DNA from: Archangium minus
GTDB lineage: Bacteria; Myxococcota; Myxococcia; Myxococcales; Myxococcaceae
DNA length: 64,000 nucleotides
Assembly (NCBI RefSeq): GCF_044360475.1
Contig: NZ_CP043494.1
Coordinates: forward strand, 6,634,001 to 6,698,000
Reading direction: 5' to 3'
The notes beneath the pieces were generated by a model. It saw only the letters and a list, made by a program, of their open reading frames with translations, ran no database searches and had not been told where the DNA came from. A program made the translations under genes and the position numbers. Position 1 is the first letter of the stretch; every line of letters starts with the position of its first letter. Shown here one piece after another: positions 15,033-24,054 of this stretch.

Positions 15033-16601
15033 ATGCGTTTCTCGAGAAGTGGGCTGACGCGTTGGCTGGTGCGGGTGGGAAGTGGGCTGCTGCTCGCGGG
15101 CTGCGGTCAGGCGGACAAGGCCGAGCCATCCTCCGCAACGGGCAGCACTGACTCGGCCCTGGTGAAGAAGCACGCGCCAGCGGGCTTTGAGTCAACGCCG
15201 TGCTGGTTCTCGTTGTCACCTGACCAGGTGGAAGGCGAGACGGTCCGGTGCGGCTACGTCGCCGTCCCGGAGCACCACGCCCAGCCGGAGGGCAAGTGGA
15301 TCCGCCTCGCGGTGGCCCTCTTCGGAGACCCCGAGGAGGTGAAGGCGAAGGACCCGGTGGTGCTCCTGGCGGGAGGTCCGGGAGCTCGCGCCGCCTACCT
15401 TGCGAGCACCCTGACACGGGAGCAGGTGGAGGCCCTCGCCCCGGACCGGCAGCTCATCGTGTTCGACCCGCGCGGCGTCGGGGCATCCCAACCGGCGCTG
15501 GAGTGTTGGGAGGTCGGCATGCCGTATCCGGACCCGCTGCGCCGGTGCAGCGAGCGCCTGCAAGGCCAGGGCATTGACATCACGGCCTACAACACCCAGG
15601 AGAGCGCCGGGGACGTGGAGGCCCTCCGGGTCGCGCTGGGGTTCCAGCACATCAACCTTCGTGGCTCCGCCTATGGCTCGCGGCTCGCGATGGAGGTGCT
15701 CCGCCGGGCGCCAGAGCGCGTGCGTAGCGCCATCATCGACTCGGTGCTGCCGCCGCGGGACAACCTCTACCTCCAGGCGGTGCCGGGCTTCGATCGCTCC
15801 CTCCGCAAGGTGTTCGAGGCCTGCGCCGCGGACGCAGCCTGCGACGCCCGCTATCCCTCATTGGAGCCCCTCTTCTCCTCGGTGGTTCAGTCCCTCAACG
15901 CGCGGCCCCTCCCGGTGGTCTTCCAGACCCGGGAGGGCAGGAGCGGCCGCATGCAGGTGAACGGAGCCCTCTTCGTCCAGTTCCTGCACAGCTTCCTCCA
16001 GGACCCGGCGCTTCTGGAGACGCTCCCCGCCATGCTCCACGCACTGAAGGAGGAGCAGACGACGCTGCTCGGCAACGCCATCGGCGCCTCGCCGATGCTG
16101 ACGTCGTTCATGCAGCTCAGCTACGGCATGCACCTCTCCACTTTGTGCCGCGAGGAGGTGTCCGCCACCACCCCAGAAGCGGTGAAGGCGGGAGCGGCCG
16201 GGGCGCTACCGGAGCTCCGGAGCTTCTTCCTTCCCACGCAGCTCGACATGTTCAACACCTGCGCTCAGTGGCCTGCGGGCTCTGCGGAGGCATCCTGGTA
16301 CGAACCGGTGGTGTCCAAGGTGCCCACGCTGCTGCTCTCGGGAGCGTTCGACCCCGTCACTCCGCCGGGGCTGGCGAGCGCCGCGGCACAGTCCCTCAAG
16401 CATGGCCACCACGTGGTCATCGCGGACGGCTCTCACGCGGTGCTTGCCTCTCATCCCTGCGCGGCGGACATCTCCCGGGCGTTCCTGCTCAAGCCCGCGG
16501 TGCGGCCCGATACCTCCTGCGCGGCCAAGGGCCACATCACGTTCCTCGTCGAGCCCCCGGCCACCACCGCCTCCCAGGCGGAAGAGAACGAGGCCCAGTA
16601 G
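15033..16601 (+). CDS. Alpha/beta-hydrolase lipoprotein of the tripeptidyl-aminopeptidase family, nucleophile replaced
   Basis: A 522-residue exported lipoprotein: the signal peptide ends LLLAGC. The mature protein follows the secreted tripeptidyl-aminopeptidase (SlpD/TAP) plan: PVVLLAGGPG oxyanion region, VFDPRGVGAS, a nucleophile elbow, and a C-terminal TAP-like half with FDPVTPP (Asp440) and GSHAV (His468). The elbow reads LRGSAYGSR, where relatives read GVSYGTR, so the catalytic Ser position is Ala213 (codon 15669-15671). A neighbouring Ser212 is out of register. The protein is probably not an active peptidase unless the elbow has shifted. AGGAGG at 15023-15028 supports ATG 15033. The AT-rich stretch 14905-14935 is the likely promoter. 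Confidence 0.85.
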   Translation: MRFSRSGLTRWLVRVGSGLLLAGCGQADKAEPSSATGSTDSALVKKHAPAGFESTPCWFSLSPDQVEGETVRCGYVAVPEHHAQPEGKWIRLAVALFGDPEEVKAKDPVVLLAGGPGARAAYLASTLTREQVEALAPDRQLIVFDPRGVGASQPALECWEVGMPYPDPLRRCSERLQGQGIDITAYNTQESAGDVEALRVALGFQHINLRGSAYGSRLAMEVLRRAPERVRSAIIDSVLPPRDNLYLQAVPGFDRSLRKVFEACAADAACDARYPSLEPLFSSVVQSLNARPLPVVFQTREGRSGRMQVNGALFVQFLHSFLQDPALLETLPAMLHALKEEQTTLLGNAIGASPMLTSFMQLSYGMHLSTLCREEVSATTPEAVKAGAAGALPELRSFFLPTQLDMFNTCAQWPAGSAEASWYEPVVSKVPTLLLSGAFDPVTPPGLASAAAQSLKHGHHVVIADGSHAVLASHPCAADISRAFLLKPAVRPDTSCAAKGHITFLVEPPATTASQAEENEAQ

Positions 16602-16602
16602 G

Positions 16603-16625
16603 GACGGAGACAGGATTTGAACCCT
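16603..16625 (-). pseudogene. tRNA-like 3' fragment (T-loop and acceptor strand)
   Basis: On the minus strand this reads GGAGG-GTTCAAATCC-TGTCTCC. It contains the canonical T-loop TTCAAAT (16614-16620) followed by an acceptor-like TGTCTCC. The T-stem pairs imperfectly, and no D-arm or matching 5' acceptor strand lies at the correct distance. The related motif GGAGACAGG-TTCAAAT recurs at 33794 and 47846 in this window. It may be a tRNA remnant or a hairpin that looks like one. Confidence 0.35.
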
Positions 16626-16674
16626 CCGGGAGAAGCCCTACCTCTATATCCCTGGCGCGGTCTGGCGCCGCTGC

Positions 16675-17310
16675 TCAGCCCAGGAGCGAGAGCCAGGCAT
16701 GGCCCGGGTGCACCCGGGCCATCCAGTCGGAGAGGCGGGCCCGGCGGGAGGCGTTGAGGAGCGGCAGGACGCCCTCGAGGTCCGCGAGGTCCTTCGGACG
16801 CCCGTTCTTGACCTTGAACAGCAGGACCAGTTCCGGGATCAGGTACGGGATCCCGTCCTCCGTCCGCTCGATGATCTCGGTATAGGGCAGTCGGAGCGTC
16901 TCGTCCCGTCGGCAGATCCACGTGTCCCCGTCGTGCGGCTCCCGGAATACGTCGACCCGGAAGGTGCCCGTGGCGGGATCCCGCAGCCAGGTCTGGTGGC
17001 TGAAGGGCAGCAGCTCCGGCGGCGTCGACGGCCAGACGCGGCCATTGCCGGGGACGTCGAACTCGTAGCCCGCGAACGCGGTGCGGAACTCATCGAACCT
17101 GCCGGCAGGCACGGCGATCTCCAGGTCGGAGTGCGGCCGTGACTGCGAGCCCCGGAACAGGTCCAGGGCCCAGCCCGCGGCGACGTACCAGGGGGCGGTC
17201 ACGCCCTTGAGGCGCGCGGCGACCTCGCGGGGATGCCAGCAGTCGGCCCAGCGGGCGTCGAGGTCGGCCTCATCGACCGGTACCCCGCCGGGTGGGAGTT
17301 CGTCCGTCAT
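16675..17310 (-). CDS. Nucleotidyltransferase-fold protein (aminoglycoside adenylyltransferase-like)
   Basis: A 211-residue protein with a nucleotidyltransferase core. WYVAAGWALDLFRG is followed by RPHSDLEIAVP, in which Asp and Glu occupy the metal-binding DxE/DxD position. The later FRVDVFREP and the helical end KNGRPKDLADLEGVLPLL fit the family of AadB/ANT(2'')-like and amidase-associated nucleotidyltransferases. Such proteins transfer AMP to small molecules or, in some chromosomal homologues, have no known substrate. It has no neighbour that suggests antibiotic resistance. The upstream gene of the same strand ends 29 bp beyond the ATG at 17310, so it could be the second gene of a transcript with the glycosidase. 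Confidence 0.75.
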   Translation of the reverse strand: MTDELPPGGVPVDEADLDARWADCWHPREVAARLKGVTAPWYVAAGWALDLFRGSQSRPHSDLEIAVPAGRFDEFRTAFAGYEFDVPGNGRVWPSTPPELLPFSHQTWLRDPATGTFRVDVFREPHDGDTWICRRDETLRLPYTEIIERTEDGIPYLIPELVLLFKVKNGRPKDLADLEGVLPLLNASRRARLSDWMARVHPGHAWLSLLG

Positions 17311-17339
17311 GCGTACCAGACCCGTCTTTCAAGGGAGGC

Positions 17340-19466
17340 CTACTGCAGCTGGTAGAGGACCGAGCGCACCGCGCCCTGGGGCTGCAAGGCCGCGTCCGGG
17401 TAGGCATCCACGGTGGTTCCACCCAGCGAGGGATTGTCTCCCAGGAAGAACAGGTTGATGACGGAGGGATTGTTCACCCAGGCCCGCGGGACGAAGAGCT
17501 CGGCGTTCAGGCCGCCCCAGCTGAAACCCGCCGTTCCCACCGGGGTCCACTGCCAATCCAAACCCGTGCCCGTGTAGCGGTAGAGGCTCGTGCCCAGGAG
17601 GACGAACTCGGCGCCCACGGGGAACTGATCCCCTCCCCCCCGGAAGCCCGTGGAGCGGGTGTTGTCGGTGTCCAGGTACACCGAGAAGGCGGCGTTGAGC
17701 TGGGTGATGGAGACGTGGTTCTGGAGGGCGAGGTAGAGGTTGTTGGCGTCGTGGGCGAGCCAGGCCCGGGCCCAGTCCGCCACATCACCGGACGCCGTGG
17801 CGTCCTGGGGGTCCACCGCGAACGACGTCAACGCGGCCCAGTCGGAGAGCTCGCCATTCACGTTGATGCTGGCATTGGGGTTGGACACGTAGGTGGGCAC
17901 CGTGATGGACAGGGTCACCGTGTTGGTGTCCTCGTGCGGCACGGAGGCGCTGTCCTCCGCGCGGACCCGGAAGTAGTGCGTCCCGGGCGTCAGGCCGGTG
18001 AGGGTGTACTGGTTGGCGAACTTCGTCGTCGGATCCGTGGACCAGCCCTCCCCGACCTCGAAGTTCACCTGGGCATACTTGACCGGATTGCTGAAGGTGG
18101 ACGAGGTGGAACGGTAGATGTTGTAGCGGACCGGGAGGCTCTGATCGCGCGCCACGTCCCAGTGGACGACGACCTCTCCGGGCCGTGACGTGAGGGACAG
18201 GCGCTGGACGCCCACGCGGTCCGGCACGTCCGGGAAGGGAGGATTGATGACCTCGGCATAGGCGGCGGTGCTGTCCCAGACGGGCGCGGCGGTATCGGCC
18301 GCGGGTGGATGGGTGGAGACATAGGTGCCCAGGGTGTCCAACTGGCCGGTGGGCGCGATGTACTCCACCCAGCCGTTCTTGATGGCGGTCTCCTGGAGCG
18401 CCTGCGCGGACAGGGTCGCGCCACGGCCCATGTCGTAGTCGAGGCTGAAGACGGTGAAGCCGTCGGGACGGTTGGCCTCGGCCATGAGCTTCTGCGCGTA
18501 GTTGTCCCGGTTGACTGGCAGGTAGGGACTCAGGCCGGTGTGGGAGGGATCACTGTCGAGGGCGTAGCTCTCGAACAGGGCGGCATGGATGTAGGGCCGC
18601 AGGGAGTATTGGTACGGCCGGATACCATGGGTCGGGTTGGCGATGAGCGGATTGAAGAAGAACGTCCCCCGGTTGGCGAAGACGATCTTCCCCGGGTAGC
18701 TGTCGTGGATGAACTTCACCGTCTTCTGCATTTCCGGAGCGACCCAGGCGTAATACCCCCAGGCATTCACATACGGTCCGGCCGTGTCGAGGGTGTCCAG
18801 GAAGAACCCATCGAAGCCGAAGTCGTGGGTGCGATCGGTGTCCGTCGCGCTCGTCCGGGCACCCGCCAGTTGCTTGAGGCCCGCCACGCTGCGATTGGCC
18901 AGGGACGTGGCGGGAACGCCTCCAATGCGCTGCTCGTTGAGCACCCAGCGCCAGTCATCATTGGGCCAGATGAAGAACCCCCCGAAGTTCGTGTTCACGT
19001 CCGGCAGCCCATCCGAGACGTACTGGCCCTGGCTGGAACTCCAGAGCTGGTCCACGTAGAAGGACGCGACGCCGCCATGGGCCGGCACGATCTTGCTCGC
19101 GTCGTACCCCGTGCTCCCTCCGGTGTAGCGGACCGGCCCCTGTCCGTTGCCCACGATGGGAATGGGGTTGCCCGCGGCATCGTGCGGCGCCGGGTCCTCG
19201 CCCACGCTGATGTAGGCGATGACCTTCACGCCCGCGCCCTGCAACTCGGCCACGACGCGGGGCGTGAGCTGCGCCGAGTTGGTGGGATGCAGGACGACGA
19301 GGTTCGCCTGCTTCAGGGTCGCGAGGACCGTCGGGCCGTAGTCCTGACCGTAGTAGACCAGGAACCGGCTCGAGGACGTGATGCCCGGCACGCGGCTCGC
19401 GGCGGAAACCGTCGCGGGCCCACCCGCCAGGGCGAGGGACAGCAGGAGACCCAGACTTCGTTTCAT
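17340..19466 (-). CDS. Secreted GH114-like glycosidase with fibronectin III and carbohydrate-binding domains
   Basis: A 708-residue protein. A signal peptide (residues 1-22) is followed by a TIM barrel of the endo-alpha-1,4-polygalactosaminidase (GH114)/TM1410 type. Signs are FLVYYGQDYGPTVLATLKQANLVVLHP, VKVIAYISVGE (81-90), and DFGFDGFFLDTLDTAG (215-230), in which the aspartates lie at the barrel rim expected for catalysis. A fibronectin-III-like domain follows (~425-530), then a C-terminal beta-sandwich with a CBM9/DOMON-like pattern (SDWAALTSFAVDPQD). The family cuts galactosamine-rich exopolysaccharides in fungal or bacterial biofilms. ATG 19466 has GGAG upstream. It may act on fungal prey or self matrix; this is inferred. 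Confidence 0.75.
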   Translation of the reverse strand: MKRSLGLLLSLALAGGPATVSAASRVPGITSSSRFLVYYGQDYGPTVLATLKQANLVVLHPTNSAQLTPRVVAELQGAGVKVIAYISVGEDPAPHDAAGNPIPIVGNGQGPVRYTGGSTGYDASKIVPAHGGVASFYVDQLWSSSQGQYVSDGLPDVNTNFGGFFIWPNDDWRWVLNEQRIGGVPATSLANRSVAGLKQLAGARTSATDTDRTHDFGFDGFFLDTLDTAGPYVNAWGYYAWVAPEMQKTVKFIHDSYPGKIVFANRGTFFFNPLIANPTHGIRPYQYSLRPYIHAALFESYALDSDPSHTGLSPYLPVNRDNYAQKLMAEANRPDGFTVFSLDYDMGRGATLSAQALQETAIKNGWVEYIAPTGQLDTLGTYVSTHPPAADTAAPVWDSTAAYAEVINPPFPDVPDRVGVQRLSLTSRPGEVVVHWDVARDQSLPVRYNIYRSTSSTFSNPVKYAQVNFEVGEGWSTDPTTKFANQYTLTGLTPGTHYFRVRAEDSASVPHEDTNTVTLSITVPTYVSNPNASINVNGELSDWAALTSFAVDPQDATASGDVADWARAWLAHDANNLYLALQNHVSITQLNAAFSVYLDTDNTRSTGFRGGGDQFPVGAEFVLLGTSLYRYTGTGLDWQWTPVGTAGFSWGGLNAELFVPRAWVNNPSVINLFFLGDNPSLGGTTVDAYPDAALQPQGAVRSVLYQLQ

Positions 19467-19678
19467 CGGATGAACTCCATCAGGTTGTTCGAGCAGGACC
19501 GCCGGAGCACCCTACCCGAAAACCCATGGGACATTCGTTCTCACTTTGTGAGGTTCGTCTCCGCGAAGACACGCATGGCATCCCGGCATGGGCACTGAGC
19601 ACAACGTCGGGAGCGCTCCTGCGCATCCTGGACCATGTAGTATCTGGACGGTCTGGTTTGACTCGAGGACGAGGCGAT

Positions 19679-20221
19679 ATGAGCGTTGATTCGGATAGGT
19701 CCCACCTCGTCGCGTGCGCATGCGGCCAGGTGGTGTTCGAGGCGGCGGGTGCGCCGATCCTGACCACGGTCTGTGATTGCGCGAGCTGCCGCGAAGCGGG
19801 CCGGCGGATCGAGGCGCTTCCCGGCGCGGCACCGGTGCTCGATGCCGATGGCGGCACCAGCTTCGTGCTCCATCGCAAGGACCGCGTGCGCTGCACGAGC
19901 GGTGGGGAGCAGCTCAAGGAATATCGCCTCAAGCCCGATTCGCCGACGCGGCGGGTGGTGGCGACCTGCTGCAATTCGGCGATGTTCCTCGAATTCAACA
20001 AAGGCCATTGGCTGAGCCTGTACCGGAACCGCATCCCCGGTGCGCCGCCGGTGGAGATGCGGGTGATGACCCGGGACCGCCCCGATGGCGCGCCCCTGGA
20101 CGGAAACGTGCCTGCCTATGCCACGCATTCGGTGGCGTTCATGTGGCGGCTGTTCGCGGCGTGGTTCGCGATGGGACTGCGTACTCCGCGCGGCATCGAC
20201 GGCACGAAGATCGAGGCATGA
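19679..20221 (+). CDS. GFA (Mss4-like) zinc-binding protein
   Basis: A 180-residue protein of the glutathione-dependent formaldehyde-activating fold. Cysteines at 13 and 15 (ACACG), then 32, 34 and 37 (CDCASC), and the later TCCNS supply the zinc sites of this family. Most GFA proteins do not act on formaldehyde and their function is unknown; they are cytoplasmic. The extra C-terminal ~60 residues include VAFMWRLFAAWFAMGL, which could be a membrane-associating helix and is unusual for GFA. ATG 19679 begins the family-typical region; an upstream extension to 19526 looks non-coding. It stands alone on this strand. Confidence 0.75.
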   Translation: MSVDSDRSHLVACACGQVVFEAAGAPILTTVCDCASCREAGRRIEALPGAAPVLDADGGTSFVLHRKDRVRCTSGGEQLKEYRLKPDSPTRRVVATCCNSAMFLEFNKGHWLSLYRNRIPGAPPVEMRVMTRDRPDGAPLDGNVPAYATHSVAFMWRLFAAWFAMGLRTPRGIDGTKIEA

Positions 20222-20377
20222 GCGGCGCCGGCTTTGACTCCTCCACGCCAGGATGCCGGGCCCGTCTGCTCTACGAGCTGTCGGGTTTTCCCGGGAAGAC
20301 ATGGACGGTGGAGAGATGATGTGTTAGTTCACCGCCGCATCAAGCCCCCAAGCATCTCATCCTCCGAGAAAACGGAC

Positions 20378-20917
20378 ATGAATCATTTCAAGACGTATGG
20401 CTTCGCCGTGGTGGCAATGGCTTTCAGCGCGTGCGGTCCCGCCCCCGAAGGGACGGAGCAGGCCGAGAGCGGCATCGCGCGGACCGAGTCGGCGCTGACG
20501 AAGGCCATTCCGAACACGACGTGCGTGGTCGAGGCGACGGAGCCCTACACGTACGACAGCGGTCCGTACGCGGGCATGATCAGCGCCCAGGCGTCTGTTT
20601 GGGACTGCAGCCAGGACTATCCGATTGTCTATATCTGCTCGATCCTGGAGAAGAGGTCGGTGAGCAGCACGGGCACCGTCACCTGGACGGCGGTGCCGGG
20701 CAGCCGCAGCTGCTACGCCGAGACGAACACCGACTTCGGGGGGCAGACGGCCACCCCCACCACCTACACCGCTGGGACCTATCGCCAGCGCGCCCAGGCG
20801 GCGATCAAGCTCAACGCGACGACGTGGACCCCGGCGCAGCCGTCGACCTGCAGCACGCTGTCCAGCAACGTTCCGTGCGCGTTCATCTCCGTGACCTCCG
20901 CTAGCGTTTCGCTGTAA
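20378..20917 (+). CDS. Hypothetical lipoprotein
   Basis: A 179-residue protein. ATG 20378 is followed by FKTYGFAVVAMAFSACGP, a lipoprotein signal with lipid-carrying Cys17. The mature part has an acidic linker (EGTEQAESGIARTESALTK), typical of surface lipoproteins of this group. A Thr/Ser-rich domain follows with paired cysteines (TTCVV, VWDCSQ, VYICS, RSCYA, STCST, VPCAF), suggesting an extracellular disulfide-stabilised beta domain. I do not recognise the family. A GC-rich hairpin 30 bp after the stop probably marks the transcript end. Confidence 0.65.
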   Translation: MNHFKTYGFAVVAMAFSACGPAPEGTEQAESGIARTESALTKAIPNTTCVVEATEPYTYDSGPYAGMISAQASVWDCSQDYPIVYICSILEKRSVSSTGTVTWTAVPGSRSCYAETNTDFGGQTATPTTYTAGTYRQRAQAAIKLNATTWTPAQPSTCSTLSSNVPCAFISVTSASVSL

Positions 20918-20946
20918 GGCGCACCCTCCAGGCGTGAGTCCTCGAA

Positions 20947-20977
20947 GTCCGGCCCGTGCCTCGCGCGCGGGCCGGAC
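20947..20977 (+). terminator. Strong GC hairpin at transcript end (no U-tract)
   Basis: GTCCGGCCCG (20947-20956) and CGGGCCGGAC (20968-20977) are perfect ten-base complements with an 11-nt loop. They sit between the lipoprotein stop and the convergent phosphoesterase-GTPase gene. There is no T-run after it. It could serve as a bidirectional terminator or mRNA 3'-end stabiliser, which is common in very GC-rich genomes. Confidence 0.5.
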
Positions 20978-21099
20978 CCGTGGCACCTCAAGGCCCGGCG
21001 CGCAGCGCTTCTCCTCCCGGGTGCACCGGGCTGTCTTTGGCCTGGGAGGGAGCCATCGCGGCTTCCTGCCCCAGCCCCTGGAGTGGGAGCGCCCCATGT

Positions 21100-24054
21100 C
21101 TACTTCGCGGCTCGCAGGATTGCATGGAGCGACACCGTGGCCTGCTCCGTCTCTGTCTTCAGCTGCTCGAAGAGCTGGAGTTCCTCCGGAGTCGCTTCGC
21201 GGATGTCGTCGAGCTGGGTCCGCATGTCCTCCATGAACCTCATCATGTTGGAGCGGATTCGCTGGGTGACCAACCTGCCAAGCTCGCTGATGCGTTGCTC
21301 CAGGCTCGTCGCGAACTGGTTCCAGTTCCTCTCAAAAGTCTGTGCCACGTCTTCTTCCAGCTCGGCCGGTGTGTCGGCGCTATCAGTGAAAATGTTGATG
21401 GCCCATGTAAAGGCCGTCGCGAGCAGTCCCCCCAGCCCGAACAATTGTCCCGTCAGGGCCGCGATGCCGAAAGATGCCATGCTGGCGAACCGAGCCGCCT
21501 GGCGCCCTTGATGCTCGGGGACCGACAACTCCATCTGCTCCTTCCAGGTGGAAAGCGTCTGCACAAGGCCCTGCATCTGCCGGGTCTGAGCGGATGAGCC
21601 CGCCTCGGAGCGCAACTCCGCCAGGCTCTTCCGCATGCGCTGATCGATCCGCGCCAGCCTGTCCTCTAACTTCTGCTGAACCTGCTCCACGATCTGTTTT
21701 CGCCGGTTCAACATCGAGCCTTTCAGCGCATCCACGCACGCGGAGGGTTTGGGCAGGTCCTGTCCGGTGGGCAAGGCCTCGACCCACTTGCGCACCTCGT
21801 CCCGAAGCTCCGTCCTCGCCGTCTGCATGAGCTGCCTTCCGTGCGCCTGGGCGAGCTGGATGGTCTTGGTGCAGTCCTCGACGATCTCCTTCCGCTGCTC
21901 CTCACAGCGCTGGAGTGCCGCACGAAGCTTGATACGCTCCGGCTCCTTCGCACGCCGGGATGCAATCAACGTGGCGACTTCGTCACCGGCGAGCCGTAGC
22001 TGCTCGAAGACCCGGTAGAGACGGCGCAGCCCGATGGCCTCCGTCTTCCAGAGGCTCTCCCAGAGTGCGTCATAGAACGCCTTATAGGATGGCGGATTCG
22101 CCTTCTCCTGCTGACGTGGCACGGGGACTGCATTGGCGCTCAGGAAGAACGGCGGATGCGCCAGCATGGTCCAGACGCCAAACCGTTCGAGATAGGACCG
22201 CACCATCTCGTTCGCTTCCCGGGCTTGCTCCGCGTTCAGTTGGTCCGCCTTGTTGCAGACGACAAAGACGGCGCACTGCCGCGCCTGCGCGTCCTGAAGC
22301 AACTCTCTCGTCTGCTTGTCCAGGGCGAAGCCGCCAACCCGGACCGAGGATACGTCCAAGACGAGCACAAGTGCATGCGCCGTCTGGAGCACCTCCGCCG
22401 TGGAGGACCAGATCCGGCTTGTCGGGTCATCGAACCCGGGAATGTCCACGTACATGACACCGAGGTCGAGAACCTCGTCCGTCAACTCCACCTGGATGTC
22501 GATGACCTTCTTCTCATTGTCCGGGTTGTTCTGCTGGTCCGCGTAGGGGGCGAGCATGTCCTGCGTTATCGGGCCATCGCTCAGGCGCGGACGCTCGCCC
22601 TCGATATTGACCGTGAGGAACTCCTTCTCCCCCGGTTTGATGATGATGGGGACCGCGGTGGTAATGCTGCGCCGCACCGGGCAGATGGCCCGACCCACCA
22701 AGGCGTTGAGGAGCGTGCTCTTCCCTGCGCGCGATTTTCCCGTGATGACGACCCGGTAAGGCTCCTGATGCAGGATCTTCAGCAGGTCCTGCCCCTGTTC
22801 CGCCACACTGTGCCAGCCAAGCTGCTGCGCAATCGTGCTCAGGCGCTCAACCGCGAGCCGTGCACGCCCATGCAGGCGCGTGTAGTCGCCTGCCGAGAGC
22901 TCGGAGCGCATGGAGGGGGGGCCTGCTCCCGGCTCCGCGCTGCCCGAGGGCAGACCGGCGGCGTCGGGTGCAGACGCCGAGCGCCTCCCGCGTCTCATTC
23001 CTCTTGGAGTGAACGGCTCGCTCCAGGCATCGCGCCCGTCCAAGATGGCGCTGGGGTCTGGACCGAGCACCCGGAAGTTGCCCTCCTTGAGCGTCGCGGC
23101 CCGGGGCCAGATGCTCAGCGTGCCGCCAGACTCCTCGAAGTCGAGTCGACCCGCGATGTAGCCATGAATCCGCTGGGTCCGGTTCTCCTCTCCGAACTCC
23201 TCCAGCCCGAAGAGGGATGGCCCCTGGATGAAGCGGCGGGGGGCTCCTCCCCCATGCCGGATGCTCCCCGAAGCACCGAGGTGCATGTGCCCGAACAGGT
23301 GGAGGGTGAAGTTGTCACCCGCCAGGATTTCCTGCTCGAACGACGTGACCGCCCGGGAATGCAGCCAGCTCTGGGGATGATGGGTCAGCAGAATCGTCGC
23401 GTCGTGCCGGGCGAGCCAATCCGACGAGTCACCGCCGCAGGCGGCCTGGAACTGGCGGGGGTCGAGCGCGAGCTTCCCTTCGAAGTCCTCGGCCGTCAGT
23501 TGGAGGAACGCGGAATTCAGGCCCACGACTCCCAGGCTCACGCCGTCCTTCGGCAGCGTGAACGAGAAGTCCCCAGGCAGGAGTCCGGGCGTCAGGGGCT
23601 GCCCGTGGAACCTCGACGCGCGCTGCCAGTCGCTGTACGGCTTGAAGGCCTCCGCAACCAAGCGCCTGTATTCGCTGGTGTCGTCCTTCCAAAACTCATC
23701 CGAGATGTCCGAGTCGTCCCACCAGGTGCCCAGTGCCTTAACCGTGGCCTTCCTGGGGGCGGGTCTCATGAGGTCGTGGTTCCCGGGGACCGCGAGCAGG
23801 CGCGGATTCGAGCCGAGATCCTGGAGATGAGCCCACAACCGGGCAAGGTTGTCCTCGAAGGACTGGAACTCCTCGGCGGAGCCCCGCTGGGTGAGATCTC
23901 CAGTGAACAGGACGAGGTCCCACGGGCCACCCATCTTCTCCTGAAGCCGGGCCAGGTCCTCGAACACCCGCTCCCTCATTCCGGGCCAGAGCCACTTCTG
24001 ACTCCCCATCCCCTGATGGAAGTCGGTGAGGTGCAGCCAGCGAATCGAGCTCAT
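21100..24054 (-). CDS. Metallophosphoesterase-dynamin-family GTPase fusion protein
   Basis: A 984-residue two-enzyme fusion. Residues 1-340 form a calcineurin-like phosphoesterase with all metal motifs: DFH (11-13), TGDLTQ (51-56), GNHD (91-94), LLTHHP and GHMH (255-258). A ~60-residue Gly/Ser/Pro linker follows. A dynamin-type GTPase then shows P-loop GKSRAGKST (439-447), G3 DIPG (537-540) and G4 NKAD (601-604). The C-terminal third is helical and probably coiled coil, with a hydrophobic stretch near 880-915 (FGIAALTGQLFGLGGLLATAF) like the membrane paddle of bacterial dynamins. GGGGGA precedes ATG 24054. Likely role: a membrane-acting GTPase coupled to a nuclease or phosphodiesterase. It is a single gene bordered by mobile-element debris. 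Confidence 0.9.
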   Translation of the reverse strand: MSSIRWLHLTDFHQGMGSQKWLWPGMRERVFEDLARLQEKMGGPWDLVLFTGDLTQRGSAEEFQSFEDNLARLWAHLQDLGSNPRLLAVPGNHDLMRPAPRKATVKALGTWWDDSDISDEFWKDDTSEYRRLVAEAFKPYSDWQRASRFHGQPLTPGLLPGDFSFTLPKDGVSLGVVGLNSAFLQLTAEDFEGKLALDPRQFQAACGGDSSDWLARHDATILLTHHPQSWLHSRAVTSFEQEILAGDNFTLHLFGHMHLGASGSIRHGGGAPRRFIQGPSLFGLEEFGEENRTQRIHGYIAGRLDFEESGGTLSIWPRAATLKEGNFRVLGPDPSAILDGRDAWSEPFTPRGMRRGRRSASAPDAAGLPSGSAEPGAGPPSMRSELSAGDYTRLHGRARLAVERLSTIAQQLGWHSVAEQGQDLLKILHQEPYRVVITGKSRAGKSTLLNALVGRAICPVRRSITTAVPIIIKPGEKEFLTVNIEGERPRLSDGPITQDMLAPYADQQNNPDNEKKVIDIQVELTDEVLDLGVMYVDIPGFDDPTSRIWSSTAEVLQTAHALVLVLDVSSVRVGGFALDKQTRELLQDAQARQCAVFVVCNKADQLNAEQAREANEMVRSYLERFGVWTMLAHPPFFLSANAVPVPRQQEKANPPSYKAFYDALWESLWKTEAIGLRRLYRVFEQLRLAGDEVATLIASRRAKEPERIKLRAALQRCEEQRKEIVEDCTKTIQLAQAHGRQLMQTARTELRDEVRKWVEALPTGQDLPKPSACVDALKGSMLNRRKQIVEQVQQKLEDRLARIDQRMRKSLAELRSEAGSSAQTRQMQGLVQTLSTWKEQMELSVPEHQGRQAARFASMASFGIAALTGQLFGLGGLLATAFTWAINIFTDSADTPAELEEDVAQTFERNWNQFATSLEQRISELGRLVTQRIRSNMMRFMEDMRTQLDDIREATPEELQLFEQLKTETEQATVSLHAILRAAK

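Noticed and set aside
16675..17310. Aminoglycoside resistance gene
   Set aside because: Only the nucleotidyltransferase core is visible. There is no integron, cassette or mobile context, so resistance is not claimed.
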